A stretch of DNA of 64,000 nt, taken from NCBI RefSeq assembly GCF_022965805.1, contig NC_133116.1, positions 1,860,001 to 1,924,000 of the forward strand. The letters run 5' to 3'. The notes beneath the pieces are model-generated. The model ran no database searches. It was given only the letters and a program-made list of their open reading frames with translations, and was not told where the DNA came from. Source of the DNA: Primulina eburnea. Lineage: Eukaryota > Streptophyta > Magnoliopsida > Lamiales > Gesneriaceae. The translations under genes were made by a program, and so were the position numbers. Positions 22,846-33,003 of the stretch are shown in pieces; positions within the stretch are counted from its first letter, which is position 1; the number at the start of each line of letters is the position of its first letter.

Positions 22846-22968
22846 TTATGTAGACGAAATTAAATCTCCTTTTTAGTATGCAAAGTACATGGAAGTCGAA
22901 AAATAATTGATTTTAATATTAGGAGAATTAATTTCTAAACCTAAACATCTACAAATTGAATGAAAGCG

Positions 22969-24302
22969 TCAGCGAGGTCTGTCTAGGCCATAAGATGGGC
23001 AATTACTACACGACTGACCCTTCTGAAATCCCAACTGCCAGCACAAGCACATGGCTTGCGTCATCACCGCAGCCGACCTCGGCGTCGCCACCACCGCTGG
23101 TGGCCGCAGGAAGTCGTAGAAAGCCTTGGATTCGGCTGATGATAAGTTGAAAGAATCGCTCTTTCTATAGTTGGACCGAGAAGGAAAAAGTCCTATGGAC
23201 AGCTCTAGGTCCACAGCATCTGCGGCGGTTTCATCCTGAAGTGTGAGTGGCGGCGGAGGGGGCTGAGACTCCTCTGTCGTGCTGCTGTTGCATCTGGTAT
23301 CATCGACAGACGACGAGTCGTCTGTCACTGGCTTGTAAACAATATTCTCGGCGGGTTCATTAATTGGAGCGGATTTTCTGAAGTCTAGGCAAGTGCTTGA
23401 GGCGGCTGCGGCGGTCGTGGCGGTGGAATTGAGTGGACGATGGGTTTGAGGGTCGATGCCACTGCTCATAAGTTTGCGTTTAATGTGTGTGTTCCAGTAA
23501 TTCTTGATCTCATTATCTGTCCTTCCAGGTAATCTTCCAGCGATCAAAGACCATCTGTTGAAGGAAAACCCAAATAGCCATGGCTAAAATGTTAGAAATA
23601 TCTTACTTTCATAGAAGTAATTAACAGATGAAAATCCTCCATTCAACCAACCAAGAAAATTCTTGATTGCGTTATTTAATAAACTGATTGATTCTTGAAA
23701 TTTTTTACCCTGTTTTCTAATTTCACTTCCATAGCAGTCGACCATGGGGAAATACAGTATTTATTTTCTTTTAAAAACTAAACCTTTTACTGCTAATAAT
23801 AGAATTACCCATCCGGTCCAACTAAAATTCCCACCATATTCATGGGGATAAAAATCAAATCTTTATGGTCCAAACCAAGAATACATAAATGAAAGGGAAA
23901 AAAATCATCATAAATAAAAAGGCATACATACTTATTTCCCAGCAAACTGTGAAGTTTGATAATGATCTCATCTTCTTCATCGCTGAAATTACCTCTCTTC
24001 AAATCAGGCCTCAAATAATTTATCCACCTCAATCTGCAACTCTTGCCACACCTGAGCAGTCCTACACACACACACACACCCCATAAAATAGAACAAGTTC
24101 TCAGTACTAGCTTCAAATTCAAGAAACAAAAAAACTCCTAACAAAATCTAGATGGGGAGAGGGTTGCACCTGCAGCTTTTGGGAGTGAACGCCAGCATCC
24201 TTCACCATGAGCGCGGATGTAATTAATAAGGCGCTGGTCTTCTTCTTTAGTCCAAGCACCTTTGTTGGTGTGAGCTTTTTCACAGCAAGGGGAACGCCCC
24301 AT
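22969..24302 (-). CDS. R2R3-MYB transcription factor, subgroup 4 repressor type
   Basis: DNA-binding regulator of the MYB3/MYB4 type; relatives repress phenylpropanoid and flavonoid genes. Three exons: 24302-24170 (133 bp), 24061-23932 (130 bp) and 23554-22969. The first two have exactly the classic R2R3-MYB lengths. Product 282 residues. R2 (about 14-61) and R3 (about 67-112) keep their tryptophans, with the R3 first position replaced as usual. R3 is followed by [11 protein letters not shown] (120-130), the subgroup 4 C1 motif. DLELSIGL (203-210) is an EAR-type repression motif (C2). A Cys cluster (C257, C259, C270, C273) matches the subgroup 4 zinc-finger-like C3 motif. The N-terminus [11 protein letters not shown] is typical. 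The target pathway is inferred from the family. Confidence 0.94.
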
Positions 24303-25511
24303 TAATATTTGTAAAGCGTCTGCTTTTTTTTTCCCTTGGAAAAAATATGAACACCACCACAACCCCTTGTTTCCTGTTGATCTTTTTTCTCTCGCAAGTG
24401 CTGATGGTTGATTGAATGGGAAAGAGGTGGAGAAAGATGCGTATATATATTGGATGACGATGAGACTCAAAAAGAAAGAGTAACTTGTATTTGTATGGTA
24501 AGAAAGAAAAAAAAAACGATAATTGATTAATACAAGAAAGAGGGAGCCAGGGAGGGGAAAGGGCGTTTGACCAAGTTGGTGAGAACGACAAGTATTTAGG
24601 GGAGAGGTGGGATTTGGTAGGTTGGTACACTTTTAACACATGAATAGGCCTTTTTTCATTTTAATTAATTAATAATCACATCACATTTCCATATAAAATA
24701 TAATTTTGTACTAAGTAAATTTTTACAGAGATGTATAATTACGCGTTGTTAAATTTCCCGACTGGAAGTGAGCCTAAAACATTTAGCAGAGGACCATCAT
24801 GAGACGGACCCACCACTCTCTATTTGTTGTTCGAACTTTGGACTGAATCTTGACGTGTTTGGATTATTACTTAGTTGAACTCCGTGTTGGTAAGCTGCCG
24901 TCTTTTCACTTTTTGATCGCTGAGCTTTTAGGTTCCTCGTTTTACTGTGGTGTTTACGTTGGGAATGTGGAGCCCTGTATGGGGATGGTAACGGGCCATG
25001 TTAAACCCGGACAAGGTTCGGCGGACTTTTCTCGGATCTGCTACGTCATTATATATCTCTATATTTAATATTATCATCGATAATCTATTTATGTTTTTTG
25101 TTATATTCAATCATTAATCCATTATTTTAGTTTATAATCTATTATGATATGCTTAATATTAAAAATTTTATTACAAGTTCTCTTTTGTGATATATTTTAA
25201 TTAGTGATGATATTTTTTTTCCTCTTAAATATTAATTTGGAAAGTAAATTTAATTATTTTTTTAATATTTTTTAATTGTGTATTGAATAAAATCTAAAAC
25301 GTATGAAATTGGACCCGACGGATTTGTGGAATGGGGAGGATCTCGGATTTGTGAAAATTTTGAAAGGATGAGTTTTGTTATCCTGAAAATTGATAGCAAT
25401 GTATTATATCACGCAAGTAGATTCAAAGTTCATAACTGCCTTTAAATTTATGATTGTATGAGATCAATTGTAAGATCATGTTTTTTTAAGTCGGTCTGAT
25501 AAATCTATATA
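24303..25511. other. MYB 5' flank up to the Mutator-like element
   Basis: Holds the MYB 5' leader (pyrimidine-rich on the minus strand, about 24303-24650), then AT-rich spacer with no supported gene. The Mutator-like element begins about 1.2 kb upstream of the MYB start codon. Confidence 0.5.
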
Positions 25512-25520
25512 TGTATATAT
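25512..25520. repeat. Target site duplication (left) of the Mutator-like element
   Basis: TGTATATAT, repeated exactly at 31520-31528. Nine bases is diagnostic for Mutator-like elements. Confidence 0.9.
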
Positions 25521-25678
25521 GGTTTAGTCGACCCTGGGGGTAAGGGCACTGCCCTCACCCCTTCAATTGTCGACACGTGTCCTTATCTATTATATAAATT
25601 TTATTTTTTTTGAAGGCTATTTTCCAAACCATGGGTTAGTTAACAAACGATTTTTAAATTGTTTATTTCCAATCAGGG
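25521..25678 (+). repeat. Left terminal inverted repeat of the MULE
   Basis: 158 bp, pairing with 31362-31519 in inverted orientation with only about six mismatches by eye. Just inside it (25679-25755) are three copies of a CGTTCAAAAT…TTGGG motif not matched on the right side. A leader-like donor (AATAG|GTTCGTGT near 25891) lies further in. Confidence 0.88.
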
Positions 25679-26212
25679 ACCTTCGTTCAAAATATTGGGC
25701 CTCCCAGACCATCGTTCAAAATTTTGGCCATTCGTTCAAAATTTTTGGGCTCCCACCAATTATCTTCACGGTACCGCTCAACATTCACCACCCACCGTGG
25801 AAGGTCACCTTTGAAGCGAGCTCCTCCGTCATCGCCGTCATCTTCACCACACCGGCGAAGCCCTTTCCTCCTTGTCGCACAAATTTTAATAGGTTCGTGT
25901 CTAACACACTGCTGTAAAATCGATTCTTGAATATTGGAAAAAAGTAGGTTCTTTCTGTTAGTGTGAAAAATCGAGTCATGATTTGGGAATTTATCTTTTG
26001 ATTTAATCAAGTGAATGATGTAATGAAGTGAAGCTTTCATATATATGATTCTAGGACTTGTGTTCTGATTTAATCATGCCCGATTATTTTTATTTAGCAT
26101 AGTAAGCAGTAGATGTTTTTTTTAGGCAAGTATTAAATTGCAGAAGCTTTCAACTTGATGTTTATTGTTGTAGTTGAATCTTTGTTGGTTGCTGTAGGTT
26201 TTGTACTTCACA

Positions 26213-28465
26213 ATGGAAGATGACAACCCAATTGGAGAGTTGGGGGGAGAATATATTGAAGGAGTAGAACTGGATCACATTTCACAACAACAATGTGGAG
26301 TTCCTGAGTTTCGCTCGGCAGAAAACGTTGAGGTACCAACTGAAATATCTGTTGTCGATATTTTGGAGAACAAACTAGCAGTGGGTTCAATTGTGAATAG
26401 TGTTGAAGAGGCATATTTGTTGTATTGTCAATACGCGCATGCCAAGGGATTTAGTGTGAGAAAGGGTGATCAACGTTGTTTTCCCAAAACTAATGAACTT
26501 CAATCGAAGGAATTTAATTGCTCATGTGAAGGTGTGAAAGATGAAAAATGTTCTAGTAAAAGGATTCCAGTTTATCAAAAGTTGATCACTAGAACTAAAT
26601 GTAAAGCCAAATTGAAAATTACTAGGGAAAAAGAGGGTCAATGGCGGGTGAGTAGATTTTTGGAGGAGCATAATCATGAGATGTTTGCCCTTGATCAAAC
26701 TCACATGTTAAGATCGGCACGCAATTTATCACATGCAAAAAAATCCACTCTAGAAGCTATGGTGAATGCTGGAATATCTGTGTCTAATGCAGTTTCTTTC
26801 ATGGAAAATGAAGCATGTGGGCCACAAAATTTAGGCTTCATTAGAAAAGATGCATATGACCATATGAGTAGGCTAAAAAAGCATACCAAAGTTGAGAATG
26901 GAGATGCAACTGCACTTATCCAATATTTTATTGAGAAGGCGAACAAAGAGAATTACTTTTACTGGAATGTGCAATTGGATGATGACGATAGAGTGATGAA
27001 TTTTTTCTTTAGGGACTACAAATGTGCAGTGGATTATGAATATTTTGGTGATGTGCTGTCGATTGACACAACATATAGATCAAACAAATACAATTTGATT
27101 TGTGCTCCATTCATTGGTATAAATCACCATATGCAAAATGTGCTGTTTGGTTTGGCCTTTATGTCAGACGAGACCGAAGCTTCTTTTGAGTGGTTGTTTA
27201 CAACATTTCTTGATGCTATGTACGGAAAACAACCTGATACTATCTTTTCAGACCAATGCCAGGCCATGATGAATGCCATCGAAACGGTTTTTCCACATTC
27301 CCATCATCGTTTATGTCAATGGCATATAAATCAAAATGCGCCTTCACATTTTGGGAATTTAAATGGTGATTCAAATTTCAAAAAATTGTGGTATAAATGC
27401 ATGAATTACTGCGACTCTGAAGAGGAATTTGATGCCACATGGACATATATGATCGATACATATAATTTGTGTGGTCATAAATGGTTGAATGGGATGTATA
27501 AAATCAGGAAAAAATGGGCTACTGCTTTTAGCAATGGAAGATTTAGTGCAGGACTTTTGGCTACCTCAAGGAGTGAGGTCACAAATATGGTTTTGAAGAA
27601 AGCAGGTAATAAAATGTGTTCTTTGTATGAATTCGTGATGAATTATACAAAAATTCTAAATAAATGGCGAGAGAAGGAGAAGTTTGAGGATACCCGTTGT
27701 CGTCATGGTAAGCCTGCGCAGATTTTAAAAAATCATCCGTTGTTGATTCATGCTGCTGATGTCTACACTATTTCCATTTACAAGTTATTCGAAATCGAAT
27801 TGGTTAACTCTTTGAATTGCAAATCTGTTCAACCACCATCATGTTTTGGTAATGATTGGAATTTGATTGAGTTCAGAGTAAAATCTCACGATGAAAACTC
27901 AAGGGTCAGACAAGTGGTGTTCAATAAGCAGAATCATGAAATAAAGTGTAGTTGTTCTAAGTTTGAGACAATGGGGATTTTGTGTAAGCATGTTTTGATG
28001 GTGTTTAACTCTTTTGACGTCACTGTTCTACCCAACTGTTACATTTTGAAGAGATGGATGAAGAATATAAAAACTATGGTTAACAATGACTTCAAAGAAA
28101 ATGGTGGTGGTGGTGGTGGTGGTTATAAATCTGAGATGGTGTTTGTGAACCAAATAATGAGATCGATGTATGATCTAACTCAATTGAGCAAATCTCATGA
28201 GGATGCGAGAAAAAGTTTGTATAATTTGGTTGATACAGCAACTTGTGAAATATCCAACCTTCTCCAGAATTTGAGTGTAGATGATGAGACGCCGTGTGAT
28301 GATATTCCAAGTGACGGTCACATCGATGAAGTATTCATACGTAACCCACTCACTGCTAAAGCAAAAGGAGTTACAAATGCAAATATTACACGACATTGGG
28401 ATAATAAGAGCAAAAAAGGAAATCGAAAAGGAAAAGAGAAAGCTGAAATTCCAAGTAAGTTTTAA
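26213..28465 (+). CDS. MULE transposase of the FAR1/FHY3-related type
   Basis: Catalyses cut-and-paste transposition. The start is the ATG at 26213; an acceptor (GCTGTAG, ending near 26198) just upstream suggests an intron in the leader. Residues about 50-170 are a FAR1-type zinc-binding DNA-binding domain (VNSVEEAYLLYCQYAHAKGF; then KCKAKLKI; WRVSRFLEEHNHEM). The MULE DDE domain spans about 270-380, with catalytic aspartates D285 (SIDTTYRSN) and D347 (FSDQ) and the CQWHINQN block. A SWIM zinc finger follows with C579, C581, C591 and H593. A glycine run lies near 631-637. The frame ends at 28465, but a strong donor (CCAA|GTAAGT at 28454/28455) and downstream exons (28541-29112) suggest a longer product of 850 residues. 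Domesticated FHY3/FAR1 genes share these domains; the flanking inverted repeats show this one is a transposon gene. Confidence 0.92.
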   Translation: MEDDNPIGELGGEYIEGVELDHISQQQCGVPEFRSAENVEVPTEISVVDILENKLAVGSIVNSVEEAYLLYCQYAHAKGFSVRKGDQRCFPKTNELQSKEFNCSCEGVKDEKCSSKRIPVYQKLITRTKCKAKLKITREKEGQWRVSRFLEEHNHEMFALDQTHMLRSARNLSHAKKSTLEAMVNAGISVSNAVSFMENEACGPQNLGFIRKDAYDHMSRLKKHTKVENGDATALIQYFIEKANKENYFYWNVQLDDDDRVMNFFFRDYKCAVDYEYFGDVLSIDTTYRSNKYNLICAPFIGINHHMQNVLFGLAFMSDETEASFEWLFTTFLDAMYGKQPDTIFSDQCQAMMNAIETVFPHSHHRLCQWHINQNAPSHFGNLNGDSNFKKLWYKCMNYCDSEEEFDATWTYMIDTYNLCGHKWLNGMYKIRKKWATAFSNGRFSAGLLATSRSEVTNMVLKKAGNKMCSLYEFVMNYTKILNKWREKEKFEDTRCRHGKPAQILKNHPLLIHAADVYTISIYKLFEIELVNSLNCKSVQPPSCFGNDWNLIEFRVKSHDENSRVRQVVFNKQNHEIKCSCSKFETMGILCKHVLMVFNSFDVTVLPNCYILKRWMKNIKTMVNNDFKENGGGGGGGYKSEMVFVNQIMRSMYDLTQLSKSHEDARKSLYNLVDTATCEISNLLQNLSVDDETPCDDIPSDGHIDEVFIRNPLTAKAKGVTNANITRHWDNKSKKGNRKGKEKAEIPSKF

Positions 28466-28540
28466 GTTATTCAAAATTGTGATCATATACTAATTATGCC
28501 GTTAGATGACCATCTTCTTTGGATGTGCTAGGGGCAAAAG

Positions 28541-29112
28541 GAGGCAAAAGAAAAGGACAAAGTTCACAAGATGACACCACCGCACGGGAAATAAACAACA
28601 TACCATCCCAACAACACTTAAATTTAAGTGTCTCGCAGAATCCATTTTTACCTCCTCAACATTTTGTACAGCACTCATATCCGTTACCTGTATTTTCTGT
28701 GGTTTAATTTTCAATGCATTATTATATTCGATATTTTTTATGTTTCGTGCAGGAAGGTAATACAAATTTGTATACAAGTGGTGAAATGAATTTATTCCCT
28801 TATCAGTTTCAGGGTCCTCATTCATCACAAGTAAGGAGTAAGGTCCGTGGCGTGGTAATTGTTTCTTGTTTTCATATCCGTTACATGTAATTTCTGTTAT
28901 TTTTGAGCATAAAATTTTCGAACTTTGTAAAATTTTACCAACACTATTCTGTATAATTTTTTAACATTCAAATTGCGAATTTTTTTTTTTAATTTTCAAT
29001 GCATTATTATATTCGATATTTTTTATGTCTCGTGCAGGAAGGTAATACAAATGTGTATACAAGTGGTGAAATGAATTTATTCCCTTATCAGTTTCAGGGT
29101 CCTCATTCATGA
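28541..29112 (+). CDS. Probable 3' exons of the MULE transposase, including a duplicated exon
   Basis: Joining 26213-28454 to 28541-28698, 28753-28830 and 29038-29112 keeps one frame (2,553 bp, 850 residues) with a stop at 29110. The added tail is basic then Gln/Ser/Pro-rich (KRKGQSSQDD, PPQHFVQHSYPLPVFS). The last two exons encode nearly the same peptide (EGNTN(L/V)YTSGEMNLFPYQ and so on) because the genomic segment is tandemly duplicated; the second copy supplies the stop codon. The acceptor of the first extra exon (28539-28540) is weak, and a 3-nt shift (28544) would also keep frame. This model rests on frame continuity only. Confidence 0.5.
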
Positions 29113-29145
29113 AAAGTACGGAGTAAGGTCCGTGGCGTGGTAATT
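28704..29145 (+). repeat. Tandem duplication carrying a transposase 3' exon
   Basis: Segment 28704-28860 is repeated at 28990-29145 with only a few substitutions, about 285 bp apart. Looser similarity fills part of the space between them. Each copy holds an acceptor (CGTGCAG), the 75-78-bp exon and the GGTCCGTGGCGTGGTAATT 3' sequence. Confidence 0.85.
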
Positions 29146-30042
29146 AAATTTTGAGCATTCATGACAAATTTGAGCATTAAATTTTCGAACTTATAAAATG
29201 TCAGATTATTCGGAAACCAGCGGAGGACGAATGAGCTCTGGATGCTTTCATTTCAATCGTGACAGGACCACCAGTAGTTTGGATGAAGTGAAGCTGGACA
29301 TACATTAAAGAATTTGTTGTTTGTGTTTTGTAGTTTGATATGATTTAAATGTATCATGATGGTTAGAACAAACTCTTGTTCTGATTACATTAAAGAATTT
29401 GGTTGTGTACTTCTGAGAAATTCTTAATTGTTTGTGAATCCAATGTAGGGGCTGTTGTGTCGATTAGATGAAGTTATCCCATGTGTGGATGTTGTGTACT
29501 TCTCATCTTACAGCATTGGATGAAGTTATCCCATGTGTGGATGTTGAATCCAATTAACATGTTCGGCTGGGTTATTGTAAGGTCTGTTGTGCATTTTCAA
29601 GGCACACATATCTGCTGTGCATTTTCAAGGCACACTAGATCGTTTACCAAATAATTTACTCCACTAGAATATTAGTTACATTCTACACTGGATAAAATAA
29701 TTCTCACATAGCGAGCCATCAAACATATATCAAAATTATATCTTTGAACAAAAATGTCGAGTTTAATTGGGGAAATATTCATGAATTTCCACAACTTTGT
29801 TACTGAGAACATTTAACAATAAGCACAGAGGCCCATCACCAAGATACAAATACATTCTTCTCGTTAATGAATGACCATTGACTTCAACTCACAGTTTAAC
29901 CAATAATAATGCATTAACTTAAATATATCTTAGACAAATTCTTGACAATATTAGATAATTTTAAGCTACTGCTAACAAAAACTCTAGTCATCATCACCAA
30001 ATTACTTTTACATAGAATGTCATAGCAATACCAACAAAAACT
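29113..30042. other. Non-coding centre of the MULE between the convergent genes
   Basis: 3' flanks of the two convergent MULE genes. Contains small direct repeats, for example GAAGTTATCCCATGTGTGGA at about 29469 and 29522, and GTGCATTTTCAAGGCACAC twice near 29590-29635. No supported gene. Confidence 0.5.
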
Positions 30043-30672
30043 CTAGTCATCATCACCAAATTTAAGAGATTCCAGCAAGACTTTCAACTCTTCAGATAGC
30101 TTCTCCATTCTTAATGCATTTCTCTGATGCTCGCGTGCTAACTCTACTTGAGCATGAACCAATTCAGCTATTTTTTCGTTTTGTTTTTTTTTCAAACTCG
30201 AACTTGGAGCGGAGGTTGAACTCGAATTTGGCGCAGCTGTCGAACTACAAGTCGGACCAAACGTTGCACTCGAACTTGGAGCGGAGGTTGAACTCGAATT
30301 TGGCGCAGCTGTCGAACTACAAGTCGGACCAAACGTTGCACTGGAAATTGGAGCGGACGTTGAACTCGAACCAGCAGCAACAAAAGGTTTCTTCATATGT
30401 TCATCAAATGCTCTCAATGCCTTCTCTTTATTGCTATATCCCTTGTAACAAGCACCTCGAAAGCCATTAACTTGTGCTTGAGCCTCTTCCCAGCGCTCAT
30501 AAACACCAGGTGTTCTACCATTAAAAACAACATATGTTTTTTCCTACAACAACAAAAATTTTTACAAAAAAAAAAAACAATAAATAAGCATGATATAAAA
30601 AAAAACAATAACATATGTTCAAATTAAAAATGGTTAAATGAATATAGAACACGAAATTAACAAATTTACCAT
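30043..30672 (-). CDS. MULE-encoded protein with RNase H1 N-terminal (viroplasmin-like) hybrid-binding domain
   Basis: Two coding exons: the ATG at 30672-30670, then an intron (donor ATG|GTAAAT, acceptor TTGTAG), then 30543-30043. 504 bp, 167 residues. Residues 1-50 read as a hybrid-binding domain: EKTYVVFNGRTPGVYERW, EEAQAQVNGFRGACYKGY, KEKALRAFDEH. This is the fold found at the N-terminus of eukaryotic RNase H1 and in caulimovirus viroplasmin, and it binds RNA:DNA hybrids or dsRNA. No RNase H catalytic domain follows. Instead there is a Ser/Thr/Ala/Pro linker with 2.5 copies of a 24-residue repeat (ATFGPTCSSTAAPN core) and a C-terminal charged coiled-coil-like helix ending GDDD. It runs inward from the right inverted repeat, in the position of maize mudrB, to which I see no similarity. 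Its role in transposition is unknown. Confidence 0.75.
30198..30366 (-). repeat. 72-bp tandem repeat in the hybrid-binding-domain gene
   Basis: About 2.5 copies of a 72-bp unit coding for a 24-residue Ser/Thr/Ala/Pro-rich repeat; the two full copies differ at one or two positions, which suggests recent expansion. Confidence 0.85.
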
Positions 30673-31361
30673 CGCGGCATATAGCTTTGTCTTGAGGCAC
30701 AACAAAAGAGCTGCAAAATACGGTTCAATACATCATGAAGTGAGCATTAAGGGTAAATAAACAAAACATAAAGTGTATATAAAAGTATGTGTGCGGTTAA
30801 ATATTTTAGTAACACAATTCTTCATCATGCTGAAAAATCAAGAATCCTTGTTACATACAAACACAATAATAGCAATTGATGATAACTTGCCAACCTCTTG
30901 CCAATCCTCGTTACATACAAACACAATAATTCTTCCCAACTAAGACTCGTGTACAAGGAACCCAAGAATTTAATAGCATTTGCTAACCAATTTCAAAATT
31001 AATGAATTTGGGAGATCATAACTTGTAGTCTACAGATGAAATACTTTCTTCTGCCGGAAATACAACAACAAGGCCGAGTACAGCATCACACAAAATACAG
31101 ATTCTTACAGAAAGAACCCACTTTTTCCCCAAATCAAGAATCAATTTTACGGTAGTGTGTTTGTGCGATTATACGGTAGTTTGTTCACGAGATAAACACG
31201 AACCTGTTAAACTTTGTGCGACGACGAGGCAAGGGCGCTCGCCGGTGGTGGCGAGGACGGAGGAGAAGGAACGAGGAGGAGGAGGAGGACCGTGAAAAGA
31301 TTTAACAAAATGGTGGGAGTCCCAAATCTTTTGAGCGGAAGTCCTGATCTAATAGCCTAAA
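30673..31361 (-). promoter_or_regulatory. Right subterminal region of the MULE: promoter and leader of the minus-strand gene
   Basis: Reading the minus strand, about 31330-31100 resembles the left subterminal region (25740-25970), including CACCGGCGA, GTCGCACAAA and the shared donor context CAG|GTTCGTGTTT near 31200. A short non-coding exon ends with the ATG at 30672-30670 (acceptor TTTTGCAG near 30713). Both MULE genes thus appear to have related promoters and spliced leaders. Confidence 0.5.
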
Positions 31362-31519
31362 CCCTGGTTGGAAATAAACAATTTAAAAATCGTTTGTTAA
31401 CTAACCCATGGTTTGGAAAATAGCCTTCAAAAAAAATAAAATTTAAATAATAGATAAAGACACGTGTCGGCAATTGAAGGGGTGAGGGCAGTGCCCTTAC
31501 CCCCAGGGTCGACTGAACC
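31362..31519 (-). repeat. Right terminal inverted repeat of the MULE
   Basis: 158 bp, inverted match of 25521-25678. Followed directly by the second TGTATATAT target duplication (31520-31528). Confidence 0.88.
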
Positions 31520-32959
31520 TGTATATATGGTATATTGACCAGGTCCATATTTGTAATGAAAAATAATACATTTGGCCAAAAAAAAAAAGAAATTTATGAG
31601 TTGGGTCGAGTCAGAAATCGGTTTCACAAATTGATTCATAAGATGGTTTTACAAGAGTTTTTGTGCAAACAGTAAATCTCGGATTTTAAAAGACTAATGT
31701 ATGTGTATTTTTTAAAATATTCATTCGATTGTAACTTTTTTTTGTGTCCTTATAATCCCGCTTTATGGTAAATCAAATTTCTTGTTTGACTCAAATGAAT
31801 AAAATATGTGTGAAATAGGGTTTTCTTCACAAACTCGTAATGCACATTACCAACAAAATATAAAGTTGATTGTCATTATATAACTGCCACATGGTTGGTT
31901 TATCTACCCTATTAAATGAAGAAAGTGTTATTGCACCCAATCAATTTATTTGATGTGTAAGTCATTTTAATGCTGCAGAGCTTACCTTGTTCAAACTAAA
32001 ATTAATCTTTTCATCGAAAAATTTTTGTATCGTCAACGCATTTACATTTGCGTGTAGTTTAGTTTAAATAACAATGATATAATATAGTTAAATTTTATCC
32101 TTAAATAACGTCACTGCTTTTGTGAAATTTTTATAGGTTTTAATAATACATCCAGATCATTAAATAAACATAAGTATTTGACCTCACCAAGTTCTTGCAA
32201 GTTGTAAATATCTCTCCGATTACAAAAAACTCTTGTAAATCACAGATCAATTGTGTTGGCGGATCTCCAACTTGACTCGACTCATAAAAATATTATTTTT
32301 ATCATTAGAAATGAATTGATCAATCTCGTAGATATTCTTTTACGACCCTTTAATTATTACGATAAAATCATATGTATAAATATTAGTTTGTTTTCAATCA
32401 AATGGTTTGAAGATATATTTTGAAAGTAATCGATGTTAATGAGCTTTTTGGTTAGCTGAATAGGTTTTTTTTTTTTTTTTGTATAAATACAATATATATT
32501 TGAGAAATTAAAATTTTATTTATTTTCTTGTATATTTACTTGGAATGGTGTAATAATATAGCATGAGAAAGCTGATTGATTGGCTTCAAAAATTAATCAC
32601 AACAAACAATTAAATGATCTTCGACGTTGATTTTTCACTTAGAAAAGTGGAGAAAAGTTATGTATGAGCTATTTTTAACCATTTTGTTTGTAAATTGTGC
32701 ATGTACATATAAAATAAAGACCTTATGCTGTACAAATCATACTCGTTTGTTAGAAGCAGAGCTGGACAAACCCTATTCAGATTATGGGCTTTTCTAGAGA
32801 TTCTCTAGACGTTTGAGCCCATCTTCTTTCATGAGCCCATCTTCTTTCTTGTTTATATATACATATCTATATACACTTTTTATATGCAGGCCGTCCATCT
32901 TGCTCATAATATTAGATATATAATTTGGAGGTGCGTACTGTGAGTGAATATCATATCAA

Positions 32960-32962
<3 letters not shown>

Positions 32963-33002
<40 letters not shown>
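32963..33002. repeat. (AT)n microsatellite
   Basis: About 40 bp of pure TA dinucleotides. Confidence 0.95.

Positions 33003-33003
<1 letters not shown>

Larger units (their letters stand above)
16172..22968. other. Gene-poor AT-rich region
   Basis: About 6.8 kb with no supported gene. The first part (from 16177) is probably the displaced native promoter of the deoxynucleoside kinase gene. Further along are two GTGAGACCGTCTCAC repeats (16364-16545, 21399-21582), a (TAA)n/(TTA)n palindrome (21144-21224) and an (AT)n run (22792-22841). The right end is the 3' flank of the MYB gene. Scattered short open frames show no family or codon structure. Confidence 0.5.
25521..31519. mobile_element. Complete Mutator-like DNA transposon (MULE) with two convergent genes
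   Basis: A 5,999-bp element with terminal inverted repeats of 158 bp (25521-25678 and 31362-31519) starting GGTT(T/C)AGTCGACCCTGGGG, flanked by a perfect 9-bp duplication (TGTATATAT). Weaker inverted similarity continues inward to about 25970 and 31100, covering what look like promoter and 5' leader exons. The left half encodes a FAR1/MULE/SWIM transposase on the plus strand; the right half encodes a small hybrid-binding-domain protein on the minus strand. Transcription runs inward from both ends, the layout known from maize MuDR (mudrA and mudrB). The transposase frame is intact and the duplication perfect, so the element may be recent and autonomous (inference). Confidence 0.93.

Noticed and set aside
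24850..25068. 72-codon frame upstream of the MYB gene
   Set aside because: No family resemblance, no supporting ATG context or splice partners; spacer DNA next to the MULE.
30114..30470. Repeat-containing plus-strand frame (Asn/Leu/Arg-rich)
   Set aside because: Antisense reading of the 72-bp repeat in the minus-strand MULE gene, which has the recognisable domain and splice sites.
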